The notes: generated by a model not told the origin, from the sequence alone. Shown: positions 13,883 through 23,210, counted from the stretch's first letter. The stretch: 27,262 bases of DNA from DATKCN01 sp035513175 (GCA_035513175.1 DATKCN010000363.1:1-27262); one strand, 5' to 3'. Made by a program: numbers and translations.

Positions 13883-15808
13883 TCAAGACTCCGGGGCGAC
13901 CCAGCCCTCCGGCAGCTCGCCGGTGTCCGAGCCGACCAGGACAACGTTGCGGGACGGGCCGTAGGTCGCTGTCCAGACCGTCGTCTCGACGTTATCGCCG
14001 CTGATGACCCGGCGAGTGATCGAGACGTCGAACCCATCGTGCGCCCGCTCGATGCGGCGCTGCGCGCCATTCGGGATGTCCGCCGACGGCTCGTAGACGA
14101 TCTCCTGATCCGCTGCCTTCACATTTGAGATGACCGGGGCATCGATCTCAACCCGCCAGTTCGGCGCGGCGCCGTACAGCACGACGGTGAAGTACTGACC
14201 GTCCGTCGACGCCTCGATCAGCACGGCGGTGGACGTGTTGTTCGTCCACTTTAAGTCGAGACCCAGGGCCGGCTCGACCGTTGAATCCATCCCGACGAAG
14301 CCGTTATAGGCGTAGCCCGGAATCCAGTACGAGTGCGTGCTGCGCTGGTCGATCTGGTAACCGGACCAGAACACCGGCTGGAACACCGTGGTGGAGACCT
14401 GGCAGATGCCCCCTGCCTCGGCCGGTATCGTCCGCAGCTCGCCGTCCGCCTCCTGGGCGATGCCATAGCCGGTCTGGAAGCCCGCCTCCGTGGTCATCTC
14501 GCCGATCTCGGCGTTGAACGAGAACGTCTGCCCCGGCAGCACGATGGTGCCGGTCAGAAGTCGCGCCGCCAGCTCGATGTTGTGCATGCGTTCCGCGAGC
14601 CCGCCGCCGTAGGGCGTGCTCGACTGCGCGATCATCGAGTTGATGCCGAGCGTGTTCAGATCGTCCGGCAGCGCGGGCGGGTTGTTGATCGTCACCGGCA
14701 GATCGACCCTGTCCTCCGGAGTGTGACCGAGGAACGCGTTGAGGATCATCTCGCGGGACCGTGGCTGGTCCAGCTCGTAGCCCGGCGAACCCTCCCTGGT
14801 CACGACCAGCGCGCCGCTGACATCCCACCAGACGCGCGCGCTCTGCGGGCTGCGGTCGGTGTCCAGCGCGATCTCCCAGACGACGGCGTCGACCCACGTT
14901 TGATTGATCTCGACGCGGGCCGGCTCTCCAACGTGCGCCTGGTGAATCGTCATCCAGTTTGCGATGTGATGGGGCTGCATCGTCCACGTGTCGGTCGTAG
15001 TCTTCAGCTCGATCGGTCCGTTCAGCACATTGTCGAGCTGCCCGCGTGCCGTCTCGTAGTCCTCATCGTAGGCGATCGGCCGCGTCTCCCGAATGGTGAG
15101 TGGCACGACGAGCTCGCCGGTCGCGAGGGCGCCGACGATGTTCGCGCGGGTGCGCTCAATGTCCAGCCGTCGCCCAACGACGGCCGGCGTGTAGGCCGCA
15201 CGATCGAATTGCAGCTCGAGCAGCGGGTCGACCTTCTCCTGAAAGATCTCCGCGGCCAGCTGCCGCAGCGCGCTGTCGAGCAGCGTCTCCTGCACGGCGA
15301 TGCTGTCAAACCCCACCTCGTGCGGCTGCGAGCGCAGATGCCACAGCACGGCCAGCCGGGACGCGCCATACCCCTCGTGCCCTGCGTCCAGCGCGTCGTC
15401 GAGCGCCTGCTCCGGCTTCATCGTCAGCCCCAGCTCGGCGGCCGTAAACGACCAGCGACGCGTCCCATCCGTCAAGCGCAACCGCTCACTGGCGCGCGCG
15501 GCGCTCGCGTCGGCCAGCGCCGCGTCGGCCTGCTCCCGGCTCATGCCGCCGAGGTCTACCCCATACGCGTGCACGCCAGCGCGGATCGTGTCGCGCTCTG
15601 CGTACTGAAAGCCGGCGATGACCGCCAGCACGACGAGCACCACGGCGATCGCCCCGGCGCGCGTGTAGCGCGCGATGCGAGCCAGTTGCTCACGCCGTTG
15701 CGCGCCGGACGACTGGGTTCGATTCCGCGTCGAACTGGGTTTGATTGATCCCTCGCTCCGCCGCTTCCCTGTCAGGAGCTTCGCGAGCGGGTTGCGGCTG
15801 ATTGCCAT
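13883..15808 (-). CDS. VanW-family protein with N-terminal TM and peptidoglycan-binding-4 domains
   Basis: This 641-residue envelope protein has a basic cytoplasmic tail (1-50) and one membrane segment (about 51-70, GAIAVVLVVLAVIAGFQYA). An extracellular region holds two repeats of the YoaR-type putative peptidoglycan-binding fold (about 80-360). A VanW domain spans about 385-555 (HNIELAARLLTGTIVLPGQTFSFN, then PAEAGGICQVSTTVF), and a G5-like tail follows (about 560-620). VanW proteins occur in vancomycin-resistance loci, but their role is not known; a cell-wall function is likely. The critical GICQVSTT segment is intact. The start ATG 15808 has only a weak ribosome site. The frame is long and clean, and the 471-residue frame opposite it is a codon-bias shadow. 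Confidence 0.9.
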   Translation of the reverse strand: MAISRNPLAKLLTGKRRSEGSIKPSSTRNRTQSSGAQRREQLARIARYTRAGAIAVVLVVLAVIAGFQYAERDTIRAGVHAYGVDLGGMSREQADAALADASAARASERLRLTDGTRRWSFTAAELGLTMKPEQALDDALDAGHEGYGASRLAVLWHLRSQPHEVGFDSIAVQETLLDSALRQLAAEIFQEKVDPLLELQFDRAAYTPAVVGRRLDIERTRANIVGALATGELVVPLTIRETRPIAYDEDYETARGQLDNVLNGPIELKTTTDTWTMQPHHIANWMTIHQAHVGEPARVEINQTWVDAVVWEIALDTDRSPQSARVWWDVSGALVVTREGSPGYELDQPRSREMILNAFLGHTPEDRVDLPVTINNPPALPDDLNTLGINSMIAQSSTPYGGGLAERMHNIELAARLLTGTIVLPGQTFSFNAEIGEMTTEAGFQTGYGIAQEADGELRTIPAEAGGICQVSTTVFQPVFWSGYQIDQRSTHSYWIPGYAYNGFVGMDSTVEPALGLDLKWTNNTSTAVLIEASTDGQYFTVVLYGAAPNWRVEIDAPVISNVKAADQEIVYEPSADIPNGAQRRIERAHDGFDVSITRRVISGDNVETTVWTATYGPSRNVVLVGSDTGELPEGWVAPES

Positions 15809-15919
15809 ATATGTTTACGTGCCCTGGTGCGGGTCCCGTGGCGGAAAGGGTCCGCCGCGCATTGAGTAACAATCGCGATCGGGCGGGAAACGTCACTCGC
15901 GGTCCCGCCTCACGCCGAA

Positions 15920-15947
15920 AGTGTACCCGCGCGCACAAGCCTGTCGC
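15920..15947 (-). promoter_or_regulatory. Candidate promoter for the VanW gene
   Basis: On the minus strand GCGACA (15947-15942) and TACACT (15925-15920) are spaced 16 bp apart, giving a leader of about 110 nt to ATG 15808. The -35 matches four of six bases. Confidence 0.3.
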
Positions 15948-16017
15948 CGGGACTACGCGCGGGTTCGTGCGTGTCAGATCATCCATTGGGAGACGTTAGA
16001 AACTGACGACACATCCG

Positions 16018-16899
16018 TCACACGCTGTCGCTCCGCAGAATCGGGCGAGTCAGGCAGGTCGGACCTCCGGTGCGGTTGTGGGAGATCTCGTCGCCCTTGT
16101 ACAGCGTGACGTCGCAGCCCACGGCCCGCAGCCGTTCCGCCGTCTCGACGTTGTCGCGCAACATCAGGCACTTCCTGCGGTCGAGCGCCAGCACGTTGCA
16201 ACCCTGCGACACGAACTCGCTCTCCGGAATGTCGATCAACTCGATGCCGCGCGCTTCCAATAGCTCGACGAACGCGACCGCCATCAGCGGGCGATAGACG
16301 ACCGCCAGGTCGTCATCGAGCATGCTGATCAGCGACAGCAGATGCAGGCATTCGCCCGGCCCGTTCCAGTGCGGCAGGTCGAACGACAGCACCTCGACAT
16401 CCTGCTCCTCAAGTATGTCGGAGAGCTGGCAGATGCCGGCCAGGTTGGTGCGGTAGCCCCGCCCCACGGCGAGCGTGTGCCTGTCGATCCACAGACAGTC
16501 GCCCCCTTCGACACGCCCCGGATCGGTGATACGTCCCGCGATCGGGATGCCGAGGTCGGCCATCGTCTGCTCCGCCAGGTCAACCTCGGGCTCACGCAGA
16601 GTCTTGCCCATGCGGCACAGGATCGCTCCGGCGTCGGTGGTGATGAGCGGATCGAACGGGAAGATCGCGTCCTGCAGCTCCGGCCGGTCGATCTCGCCGC
16701 TGACGACGTCGACCCCCGCGTCGGCCAGCAGCCGGCGCAGGACGGCGTGCTCGTCGCGCGCCATCGCGTGATCGATGTGCCGCAGGTAGCCGAACGCCTG
16801 CCAGGACATCGACGCGTGTGGTGGAACCGGGGGATACACGAGCACCCGCCTGAGCGGCGACACCATCGAATGCCCGCCCCATGCCACGCCTGCCGTCAT
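16018..16899 (-). CDS. Dimethylarginine dimethylaminohydrolase / amidinotransferase-family protein
   Basis: This 293-residue enzyme of the pentein (guanidine-modifying) fold probably cleaves a substituted arginine to citrulline and an amine, as DDAH does. The catalytic triad is visible: the Glu/Asp region VEGGDCLWID at about 130-139, His186 in ECLHLLSLISML, and the nucleophile Cys282 in TGGPTCLTRPILR close to the C-terminus. The length matches DDAH-like bacterial members better than arginine deiminases, which have about 400 residues. ATG 16899 is preceded by GGGAGGGG at a five-base spacing; the frame could extend to 16980 but without a better site. It is upstream of the VanW gene on the same strand, with 209 bp between. 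Which guanidino compound it uses is unknown. Confidence 0.88.
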   Translation of the reverse strand: MTAGVAWGGHSMVSPLRRVLVYPPVPPHASMSWQAFGYLRHIDHAMARDEHAVLRRLLADAGVDVVSGEIDRPELQDAIFPFDPLITTDAGAILCRMGKTLREPEVDLAEQTMADLGIPIAGRITDPGRVEGGDCLWIDRHTLAVGRGYRTNLAGICQLSDILEEQDVEVLSFDLPHWNGPGECLHLLSLISMLDDDLAVVYRPLMAVAFVELLEARGIELIDIPESEFVSQGCNVLALDRRKCLMLRDNVETAERLRAVGCDVTLYKGDEISHNRTGGPTCLTRPILRSDSV

Positions 16900-17187
16900 G
16901 CCAACCCCTCCCGAGTACACCTGCCTGATGTCCGTGCTCCCCGGAGACTCATCGGACGGCAACGCCCGCCACACCGGCACGCTCGGTGATTGCGGGCGTC
17001 CATGACCGAACGCGCTGCGCGCAAACCGACCGGGCGGCTACGCATACAATACACCGCCTGCATGTCGGGCGCATGACGCGCCTGGACCGACGCCGTGCGC
17101 GACGTGGCGAGTCCGGATTGCCCGCGTATGCCACACTGAGCCCGACGCCATTCGCAAGCCGGCACGGGAAGCAGCGAGGAGCAGCAC

Positions 17188-18018
17188 ATGTCGATGTCGC
17201 ACCCGGGACCCAGGCTGCGCCCAATGACGGCCGGGGACATCATCGACGAGGCCATCAACCTCTACCGCCGGCACTTCCGCATGTTCATCGTCATCGGCGC
17301 CTTCGCCATCGTGCCGCTGAGCGTCGTGCAGATTGTCCTGTCCCTCGCCGGCGACCAGTCCGACCTCGTCTTCGTCGGCGTCTCGTCGCTGATCACCACG
17401 GGGCTGTCAGTCCTCGTCTACGTCGCGCTGTGGACCGCGATGGCCCGCGCCTCGGCGAGCGTCTTCCTGAACGAGCCGATGGACGAGCGCCGGGCGTACA
17501 GCGACGTCGTCGGTCGATTCGGGACCGCCCTGCTGCTCGCGATCGTCTATGCCATCGTGGTAATGGCGCTGTCGTTCGTGTTCTTCATCGGCGTCTACTT
17601 CGCGATCGCCTGGATCTTCGCGCTGCACGTGCTCATCATCGAGCGCCGCGGCATTGGCGACGCCCTTAGCCGCAGCCGCGCGCTGGTCAGCGGGCACTGG
17701 TGGCGCGTGCTCGGCGTCGGCCTGGTCGCCGTCATCATTCAGTTTGTCATCGTTATCGCGTTCTCGATCCCCGCGATGGCCGCGGGAGGCAGCACCATGC
17801 TCTCCGACCCGTTCGCGGAGATGTCGCCGGTTGCCACCCTGCTCGCCACCATCGGCAACGCGGCCGGCACGATCATCGCTGGCCCCATCCTCTACTGCAC
17901 GGTGACGCTGCTCTACTTCGATCTGCGCATGCGCAAGGAAGGCTTCGATCTGGAGTACCAGGCGCGCGAGATGGAAGTGGCGCTGGACCAGGCCCCGGCG
18001 CCGGGACGCGGCTTCTGA
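17188..18018 (+). CDS. Multi-pass membrane protein, first gene of the MoxR/DUF58 operon
   Basis: This 276-residue protein has a short polar start ending in MTAGDIIDEAINLYRRHFRMF, then about six hydrophobic segments (for example FIVIGAFAIVPLSVVQIVLSL, LSFVFFIGVYFAIAWIFALHVLI and VGLVAVIIQFVIVIAFSI). The opening motif, with an amphipathic helix just before TM1, is typical of the DUF7544/glycerophosphodiester-phosphodiesterase-membrane-domain-like proteins that precede DUF4129 genes. ATG 17188 follows GAGGAG. Its stop TGA overlaps the next start (TGATG), so translation is coupled. The 288 bp upstream, shared with the divergent DDAH gene, contains a TACAAT at 17045 but no convincing -35. The function is unknown; it probably acts in the membrane with the products of the next four genes. 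Confidence 0.82.
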   Translation: MSMSHPGPRLRPMTAGDIIDEAINLYRRHFRMFIVIGAFAIVPLSVVQIVLSLAGDQSDLVFVGVSSLITTGLSVLVYVALWTAMARASASVFLNEPMDERRAYSDVVGRFGTALLLAIVYAIVVMALSFVFFIGVYFAIAWIFALHVLIIERRGIGDALSRSRALVSGHWWRVLGVGLVAVIIQFVIVIAFSIPAMAAGGSTMLSDPFAEMSPVATLLATIGNAAGTIIAGPILYCTVTLLYFDLRMRKEGFDLEYQAREMEVALDQAPAPGRGF

Positions 18019-18998
18019 TGCCGCGCCGCCGTGGCGCGCTCGCGCTCGCCGCGGCGTTGCTGTGCCTGCTGGCGACGACGAGCATTGCCGCCGCGCAGGA
18101 TGTCGAAACATATCTGATGACCTTGAGCCGCGCGGCAGATGCGCTGCGGGCGCCCGAGCCGGACCCCGCCACGGCTGCCGAGATGCTGGCGGGCGTCGGT
18201 TCGGTCACTGTCGCGGGCGGTGCGCCGGTCGAGCCCGACCTCTCGGCGATTCTGGCCGACCTGCGCGCCTCGCCGCCCGACATCAAGCGGGCGCTCGCCC
18301 GCATCGAAGCCGCGATCTCCGCCATCGAGCGCGCCAGTCTCTCCTCACCCGGCGACGACGACGCACTGTCCGCGCTCGACGCCGTCCTCGCCCGCTCCGA
18401 GTTCGCGCCCCCCGAGCCGGACGACGGCGAGCGCTCCTGGCGACAGCGCCTCGTCGACGCGCTGGATGACGTGCTGTCGCCGGTCATCGAGCGGATAGCT
18501 CGGTGGCTGTCGCCGCTGTTCGACTCGGAAGGTGGTTCGTCGGCCGGCGGCGTCGTGCTGCGGGCCATCATGGCGGCCATCGGCATCGCGGCCATCGTCG
18601 CCGTCATCGTGCTCGTCATCCGCAACGTGCGTCAGGCGATGACGTCCGACATCGCGCGCCTCGAAGCCGCACGGGAGACACGGCTGAGCGCCGCGGATGC
18701 GCGGGCCAACGCGGAGCAGCTGTTCCTCGACGGCAACTTCCGCGAGGCCCTGCGCGCGCTCTATCTCGCGACGCTGTTGCGCCTCGACGAGACCGGACGG
18801 CTGCGGTTCGACCGCTCGCTGACCAATCAGGAGGTGCTGCGCGCGACGCGCATCTACGGCGACGAAACGTTGCGGCAGCGTCTCTCCCCGCTGGTCGACC
18901 GCTTCGACCGCGTCTGGTACGGCGGAGCGTCCTGCTCGGCGGATGACTACCTCACGTTCTCGCGCCTGGCCGATGTTGTCTGGGAGACGCAGGCGTGA
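18018..18998 (+). CDS. DUF4129-domain membrane protein
   Basis: This 326-residue protein has a signal peptide or N-terminal anchor (residues 1-26, LALAAALLCLLATTSIAAA ending at Ala-Gln). An Asp/Ala/Pro-rich extracytoplasmic region follows to about 170, and one membrane helix lies at about 180-205 (AIMAAIGIAAIVAVIVLVI). The cytoplasmic C-terminus carries the DUF4129 signature: ANAEQLFLDGNFREALRALYLATLLRLDETGRLRFDRSLTNQE, then FDRVWYGG. ATG 18018 shares a base with the preceding stop, and the stop overlaps the next start (GTGA). DUF4129 genes commonly sit beside MoxR and DUF58 genes; the domain's role is not established. A longer reading of the same frame from 17700 runs inside the previous gene and is rejected. 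Confidence 0.9.
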   Translation: MPRRRGALALAAALLCLLATTSIAAAQDVETYLMTLSRAADALRAPEPDPATAAEMLAGVGSVTVAGGAPVEPDLSAILADLRASPPDIKRALARIEAAISAIERASLSSPGDDDALSALDAVLARSEFAPPEPDDGERSWRQRLVDALDDVLSPVIERIARWLSPLFDSEGGSSAGGVVLRAIMAAIGIAAIVAVIVLVIRNVRQAMTSDIARLEAARETRLSAADARANAEQLFLDGNFREALRALYLATLLRLDETGRLRFDRSLTNQEVLRATRIYGDETLRQRLSPLVDRFDRVWYGGASCSADDYLTFSRLADVVWETQA

Positions 18999-20152
18999 AC
19001 GGACTTCTGTCATCCTATCGCTGGATCATCGCCCTCGTGGGCGGGCTGCTGCTGCTCGGCGTCCTCGCGGTGGCGGTCTACGAGCCGGAGCCGGGCGAGG
19101 ACACCGGCCCCGCGTTGCGCACGTCGTCCAACCGCTCCAGCGGAGCGCGGGCGCTGGTGATCTGGCTGTCCGACCTCGGCTACGACACCCGCGCGATCAG
19201 GTTCCGACAGTTCTCGATCGACCCGACCACCCGCGCCCTGTTCGTCCTGCAACCGACGCACGTGTTCTCCAGCGGGGAGATCGACGAGGTCCAACGCTGG
19301 GTCGAGCGGGGCGGCACGCTGGTCATCGCGTCCAGCGAACCGAACGGGCTTATGGACGCCTACGATGTCGGCATTCTCCGTCAGCGAACGACGGACGAGC
19401 GGGCAACGCCCCTGCAACCGGTCTTCGCCCACCTGCCGGTCGAGTCGGTCGACATCGCGGGACACGCCTGGCTCCAGCCCCGTGACCCGGCCTGGGTCCC
19501 GCTGCTCGCTGCCGGGGACGGCGGAAGGCGCGTCGTGCTCGCATCGCGGGCCGCCGGGGAGGGCACGGTCTACGCGCTGTCCGACCCGCGCATGGTCAGC
19601 AACGAATCGCTCGGCGCCGCCGACAACGCCGCCGTGGTCCTCAACCTGCTGGCAGGCATTCCGCCCGGCAGCGCCGTCGCCTTCGATGAGTACCATCAGG
19701 GGCTGACGGAGCACGGTACGCTCACCGCCCGCCTCTCGAGCGAGCCGTGGGGCTGGACGATCATCTACGCGTCGCTGCTGGCGCTGCTGTATCTCGCGTT
19801 CAGCGGGCGGCGGTTCGGGCGGGCGACGCCCGGTTCATCCATCGCCGCGCTGCGGTCGCGGGCGGAGTACGTCGCCACCATGGGCGCGCTGTTGCGGCGG
19901 GGGAGCCACCACGACTGGCTGCGGCGCGAATACGCCACCCACGTCAAGCGCGCGCTCGGCGCCCGCTTCCGCGTCCGTGCGGACCAGCCGGCCCGCGAAT
20001 TCGCCGGCGCCCTGAGCGACCGCGGCGGGGACGCGGCGGCACTCGGCCCGCTGCTGGAGCGCCTCGAATCGCCATCCGCTGTTGGCGAGCAGGAGACGGT
20101 GGCGCTCATGCGCGAGGTGGACGCGATACAGAAACGCATGACCGGCCAGTGA
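18995..20152 (+). CDS. DUF4350-domain membrane protein
   Basis: This 385-residue protein starts with a membrane helix (about 8-29, YRWIIALVGGLLLLGVLAVAVY). A DUF4350 domain follows (from SNRSSGARALVIWLSDLGYDT through FVLQPTHVFSSGEIDEVQRWVERGGTLVIAS), which has a Rossmann-like, glutamine-amidotransferase-type fold but no visible catalytic triad. A second helix at about 248-266 (TIIYASLLALLYLAFSG) leads to a cytoplasmic helical tail. GTG 18995 overlaps the DUF4129 stop by four bases. The domain is thought to lie outside the membrane, between the two helices. As the partner of DUF4129, MoxR and DUF58 it probably belongs to one membrane complex; the function is unknown. Confidence 0.88.
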   Translation: MNGLLSSYRWIIALVGGLLLLGVLAVAVYEPEPGEDTGPALRTSSNRSSGARALVIWLSDLGYDTRAIRFRQFSIDPTTRALFVLQPTHVFSSGEIDEVQRWVERGGTLVIASSEPNGLMDAYDVGILRQRTTDERATPLQPVFAHLPVESVDIAGHAWLQPRDPAWVPLLAAGDGGRRVVLASRAAGEGTVYALSDPRMVSNESLGAADNAAVVLNLLAGIPPGSAVAFDEYHQGLTEHGTLTARLSSEPWGWTIIYASLLALLYLAFSGRRFGRATPGSSIAALRSRAEYVATMGALLRRGSHHDWLRREYATHVKRALGARFRVRADQPAREFAGALSDRGGDAAALGPLLERLESPSAVGEQETVALMREVDAIQKRMTGQ

Positions 20153-20178
20153 GCGCCGGGTAGCCGAGAGGGAGCGTG

Positions 20179-21129
20179 GTGGCAGAGCTGCAGGCAGTTC
20201 GCGAACAGATCCTCGATCGGGCGTCGCGCGCGGTGGTCGGGCAGGAGGAGACGATCGAGCTGATGCTCGTCAGTCTGCTGGCAGGCGGTCACGTCCTCCT
20301 CGAAGGCGTGCCCGGCACTGCCAAGACCCTGATGGCCAAGACGCTGGCGCTGCTGCTGCGCGCCGAGTTCACCCGCTCGCAGTTCACGCCTGACCTGATG
20401 CCATCCGACATCCTCGGCACGAGCGTGTTCGACATGAACACGGGGCAGTTCAACCTGCGGCGCGGCCCGATCTTCACCAACGTCTTCCTGGCCGATGAAA
20501 TCAACCGCGCCCCGGCCAAGACGCAGTCCGCCCTGCTGGAAGCGATGGAAGAGCGCCAGGTCACGCTCGAAGGCACGCGCTACCCCCTGCCAGAGCTGTT
20601 CATGGTCGTCGCTACCCAGAACCCGATCGAGTACGAGGGCACCTATCCGTTGCCCGAGGCGCAGATCGACCGCTTTTTCTTCAAGCTGCTGGTCGATTAC
20701 GGCTCGGCGGAGGTGGAGCAAGCCGTCATCGCGCGCTATCATCACGGTTTCGACGCTCGCGACCTCGCCAGCCTCAACCTCGAGCCGGTCATAGACGAGC
20801 ATTCGCTCGCCGCGTTGCGGGCCGGCGTGCGGGCCGTCGTCGTCGACGCCAGCATCCTGAACTACATCACGCGCCTGGTGCGCGCCACCCGGCAGTCGCA
20901 CGATGTCCAGCTCGGCGCCAGTCCCCGCGCGGGCATCGCGCTGCTGCTCGGGAGCAAGGCGCTCGCCGCGCTGCATGGCCGCGAATTCGTCCTGCCTGAC
21001 GACATCAAGCAGCTGGCGCCGCCGGTGCTTCGTCATCGCCTGCTGCTCAAACCCGAAGCGGAACTGGAGGCGCTGAGCCCCGACCTCGTGATCCAGCGCC
21101 TGCTGGCCACTGTCGAAGTGCCACGCTAG
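20179..21129 (+). CDS. MoxR-family AAA+ ATPase
   Basis: This 316-residue AAA+ ATPase has Walker A GVPGTAKT at about 43-50 and Walker B VFLADEINRAP at about 102-112, followed by AKTQSALLEAMEERQVTLEG, the MoxR hallmark. The sensor region FMVVATQNPIEYEGTYPLPEAQIDRF and the C-terminal lid are intact. MoxR proteins act as chaperone-like ATPases that help mature or activate protein complexes, often with VWA-type partners such as the DUF58 protein encoded next. Two GTG codons are possible: 20179 has AGAGGGAG at a four-base spacing, while 20176 would leave only one base, so 20179 is preferred. The stop TAG is directly followed by the ATG of the DUF58 gene. Confidence 0.94.
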   Translation: MAELQAVREQILDRASRAVVGQEETIELMLVSLLAGGHVLLEGVPGTAKTLMAKTLALLLRAEFTRSQFTPDLMPSDILGTSVFDMNTGQFNLRRGPIFTNVFLADEINRAPAKTQSALLEAMEERQVTLEGTRYPLPELFMVVATQNPIEYEGTYPLPEAQIDRFFFKLLVDYGSAEVEQAVIARYHHGFDARDLASLNLEPVIDEHSLAALRAGVRAVVVDASILNYITRLVRATRQSHDVQLGASPRAGIALLLGSKALAALHGREFVLPDDIKQLAPPVLRHRLLLKPEAELEALSPDLVIQRLLATVEVPR

Positions 21130-22461
21130 ATGCAGCTCGTTCCGACGCGCAAGCTGTTGTTGCTGGCGCTCTTCGCGGCCCTGCCGCTGCTGGTGGCGAC
21201 CATCGTCCCGGCCTTCCTCATCGTGGCCATCGCCTGCTTCATCGGGCTCATCGCGCTGGCACTCTGGGACGCTCTGCACGCCCCAGGGCACGCCGACTTC
21301 CTCGTCTCGCGCGAGTACGACGCCCGGCTGTCACTGGCCGAGTCCAACCCGGTGTGGCTGCGGGTCGTCTGGACGAGCGCCGACCGCTTCCCAGCCCGCG
21401 CGTTGCGTCTTCTCGTGCGGGACGAGACCCCGCCCGGCATCCCCACCGACCACGAGCCGTTTGCCGGCGAGATCGCGCCCGGCGGCGCCTGGAGCGGGGG
21501 CTACCACCTGCGGCCGTTGCGGCGCGGCGACTACCCCTTTGGCCGGATCGTGCTGCGGGTCGAGTCGCTTATCGGCCTGTTCATGCGCCAGTTGAGCTAC
21601 CCTGGCGGCGACCCCGCGCGCGTCTACCCCAACCTGCGCGCGATCCGGCGGTATGACATGCTGGCGCGCCGGGGACGCCTGCACGAGGCGGGCCTGCGAC
21701 GCACGCGTCTGCGCGGCAGCGGCACCGAGTTCGAGCGGCTGCGCGACTACCTGCCGGACGATGACTTCCGCCGCATCAACTGGAAGGCGACCGCCCGCCG
21801 CCGCCAGCCGGTGACGACCGAGTATGAGACCGAGCGCAGCCAGAACCTCGTCATCGCGCTCGACACCGGCCGCCTGATGGGCACGCCCATCCAGGGCATG
21901 ATCAAGCTGGACTACGCCATTAACTCGGCGCTGCTGCTGGCCTACGTCGCGATGGAGATGGGCGACCGCACGGGCCTGCTCGCCTTCGCCGATCGCGTCG
22001 GGCGCTTCACGCCCCTGGCGCGTGGCCAGCGACAGCTCCAACTGATGATCGAACAGCTCTACAATGTCGGCTCGCAGCCGGTCGAGTCCGATCAGGCGCT
22101 CGCGCTGCGCTTCCTGGCGGGCAGGCAGCTCAAGCGCTCGCTCATCGTGCTCTTCACCGATCTGTCCGAGTCCGCCGACCAGGAGCCGTTCGTCGCCGCG
22201 CTCGGCCTGCTGGCCCGCCGGCACCTGCCGGTCTGCGTCATGGCCAGCAACCCCGACATCGTCCGCCTCGCCGCAGCCGCGCCGACCGACATGCGTCAGG
22301 CCTACGAAAAGGTCGTCGCCCAGCGCCTGCTCGACGAGCGTCGCACCCTCATCGACCGCCTCGAGCGCCAGGGCTCCCTCGTCATCGACGTCCCAGCCGA
22401 GCAGCTCACCACCAGCATCGTCAACCGCTACCTCGAGATAAAGGCGCGCGCTCAACTGTGA
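21130..22461 (+). CDS. DUF58-domain protein (VWA-like), MoxR partner
   Basis: This 443-residue protein has two N-terminal membrane helices (about 8-48). A beta-rich domain follows, then the DUF58 signature GTEFERLRDYLPDDDFRRINWKATARR at about 198-224. The C-terminus has a von Willebrand A-like fold: VIALDTGRLM begins it, a reduced MIDAS motif (DxG in place of DxSxS), and LIVLFTDLSE carries the later Asp. DUF58 proteins are the usual partner of MoxR ATPases and probably couple the ATPase to the membrane. The start ATG follows the moxR-like stop with no gap, so the genes are co-translated. It is the last gene of the five-gene operon; an RraA-like gene follows after 74 bp with its own ribosome site. 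Confidence 0.92.
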   Translation: MQLVPTRKLLLLALFAALPLLVATIVPAFLIVAIACFIGLIALALWDALHAPGHADFLVSREYDARLSLAESNPVWLRVVWTSADRFPARALRLLVRDETPPGIPTDHEPFAGEIAPGGAWSGGYHLRPLRRGDYPFGRIVLRVESLIGLFMRQLSYPGGDPARVYPNLRAIRRYDMLARRGRLHEAGLRRTRLRGSGTEFERLRDYLPDDDFRRINWKATARRRQPVTTEYETERSQNLVIALDTGRLMGTPIQGMIKLDYAINSALLLAYVAMEMGDRTGLLAFADRVGRFTPLARGQRQLQLMIEQLYNVGSQPVESDQALALRFLAGRQLKRSLIVLFTDLSESADQEPFVAALGLLARRHLPVCVMASNPDIVRLAAAAPTDMRQAYEKVVAQRLLDERRTLIDRLERQGSLVIDVPAEQLTTSIVNRYLEIKARAQL

Positions 22462-22535
22462 TCAGGGAACCCCACCCCCCGGCGCCATCTGCGATGATAC
22501 CCCCCAAACCGCGCACCACGTGTAAGGAGACACCC

Positions 22536-23150
22536 ATGGACATCCGTGCGGCACTGATGACGATTCCGACAGCGGCGCTGAGCGACGCGCAGGCCGGCAT
22601 GACCACGATGGACGCCGGGATCAAGACCCGCGTGCCCGGTCTCAAGCTCGTCGGTCCCGCATTTACGGTGCGCTGCATGACTGGCAGCATCATCACCGTG
22701 CACAAGGCGCTGGCCGAGGCGCAACCGGGCGACATCCTCGTCGTCGATGGCCTGGGCGACGCGACGGAGGCGCTCTTTGGTGAGCTTATGGGCCGGGACG
22801 CGAAGGCGGCGGGACTGGCCGGCGTCGTCATCGACGGACCGGTGCGCGACGTCTTCGGGCTGGGGGAGCTGGGCCTGCCGTCATTCTCGCGCCACGTCAC
22901 GCCGCGAGTTGGCTCGAACCGGCGGCTCGGCAAGGTCGGCGTGCGCGTCTCGTGCGGCGGCATCCCGGTCGAGCCGGGCGACTGGATCGTTGGCGATGAC
23001 GATGGCGTGGTCGTCGTGCCCCGCGAGCAGGCAGAGCAGCTCGTCGAGGCCGGGTTGGGGATCGAGGACAAGGAGCGCGGCATCGCGGCCCGCATCGACG
23101 CGGGGGAGCGCATCGCCGACATCCTCAATTTCCGCGCGACGTTCGCGTAG
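22536..23150 (+). CDS. RraA-family protein (putative 4-hydroxy-4-methyl-2-oxoglutarate aldolase-like)
   Basis: This 204-residue RraA-fold protein is of the type often annotated as dimethylmenaquinone methyltransferase. The hallmarks are PTAALSDAQAGM at the start, GDILVVDGLGDATEALFGELM, and GVVIDGPVRDVFGLGELGLPSFS. The Arg-Asp pair (VRD) that binds substrate in HMG/CHA aldolases is present. The acidic residue expected two positions after RDxx is Gly (RDVFG), so aldolase activity is uncertain; similar proteins act as oxaloacetate decarboxylases or have unknown roles. ATG 22536 has AAGGAGA at a five-base spacing; the open frame upstream to 22458 overlaps the DUF58 end and is ignored. It probably works with the GMC oxidoreductase that follows. 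Confidence 0.88.
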   Translation: MDIRAALMTIPTAALSDAQAGMTTMDAGIKTRVPGLKLVGPAFTVRCMTGSIITVHKALAEAQPGDILVVDGLGDATEALFGELMGRDAKAAGLAGVVIDGPVRDVFGLGELGLPSFSRHVTPRVGSNRRLGKVGVRVSCGGIPVEPGDWIVGDDDGVVVVPREQAEQLVEAGLGIEDKERGIAARIDAGERIADILNFRATFA

Positions 23151-23168
23151 CGACGGCGCCGGTATACT
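23142..23168 (+). promoter_or_regulatory. Candidate promoter for the GMC oxidoreductase
   Basis: TATACT at 23163-23168 is a near-consensus -10 hexamer 42 bp before GTG 23211. The best upstream hexamer, TTCGCG at 23142, is a poor -35 at 15 bp spacing. The site may work with an activator or not at all. Confidence 0.25.
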
Positions 23169-23210
23169 GTCCGGCGGCCAGTCGAACTCGCGGGTCATGG
23201 GAGGGCACGA

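Noticed and set aside
15713..15726. GGGTTCGATTCC, resembling a tRNA T-arm
   Set aside because: It is in the coding sequence of the VanW N-terminal tail; no acceptor, D or anticodon stems can be built around it.
14333..15748. Plus-strand 471-codon frame
   Set aside because: It is fully antisense to the VanW gene, which has a clear domain structure; long antisense frames are common in GC-rich DNA.
19765..21291. Minus-strand 508-codon frame
   Set aside because: It is antisense to the DUF4350, MoxR and DUF58 genes and has Gln/Arg/Asp-rich shadow composition.
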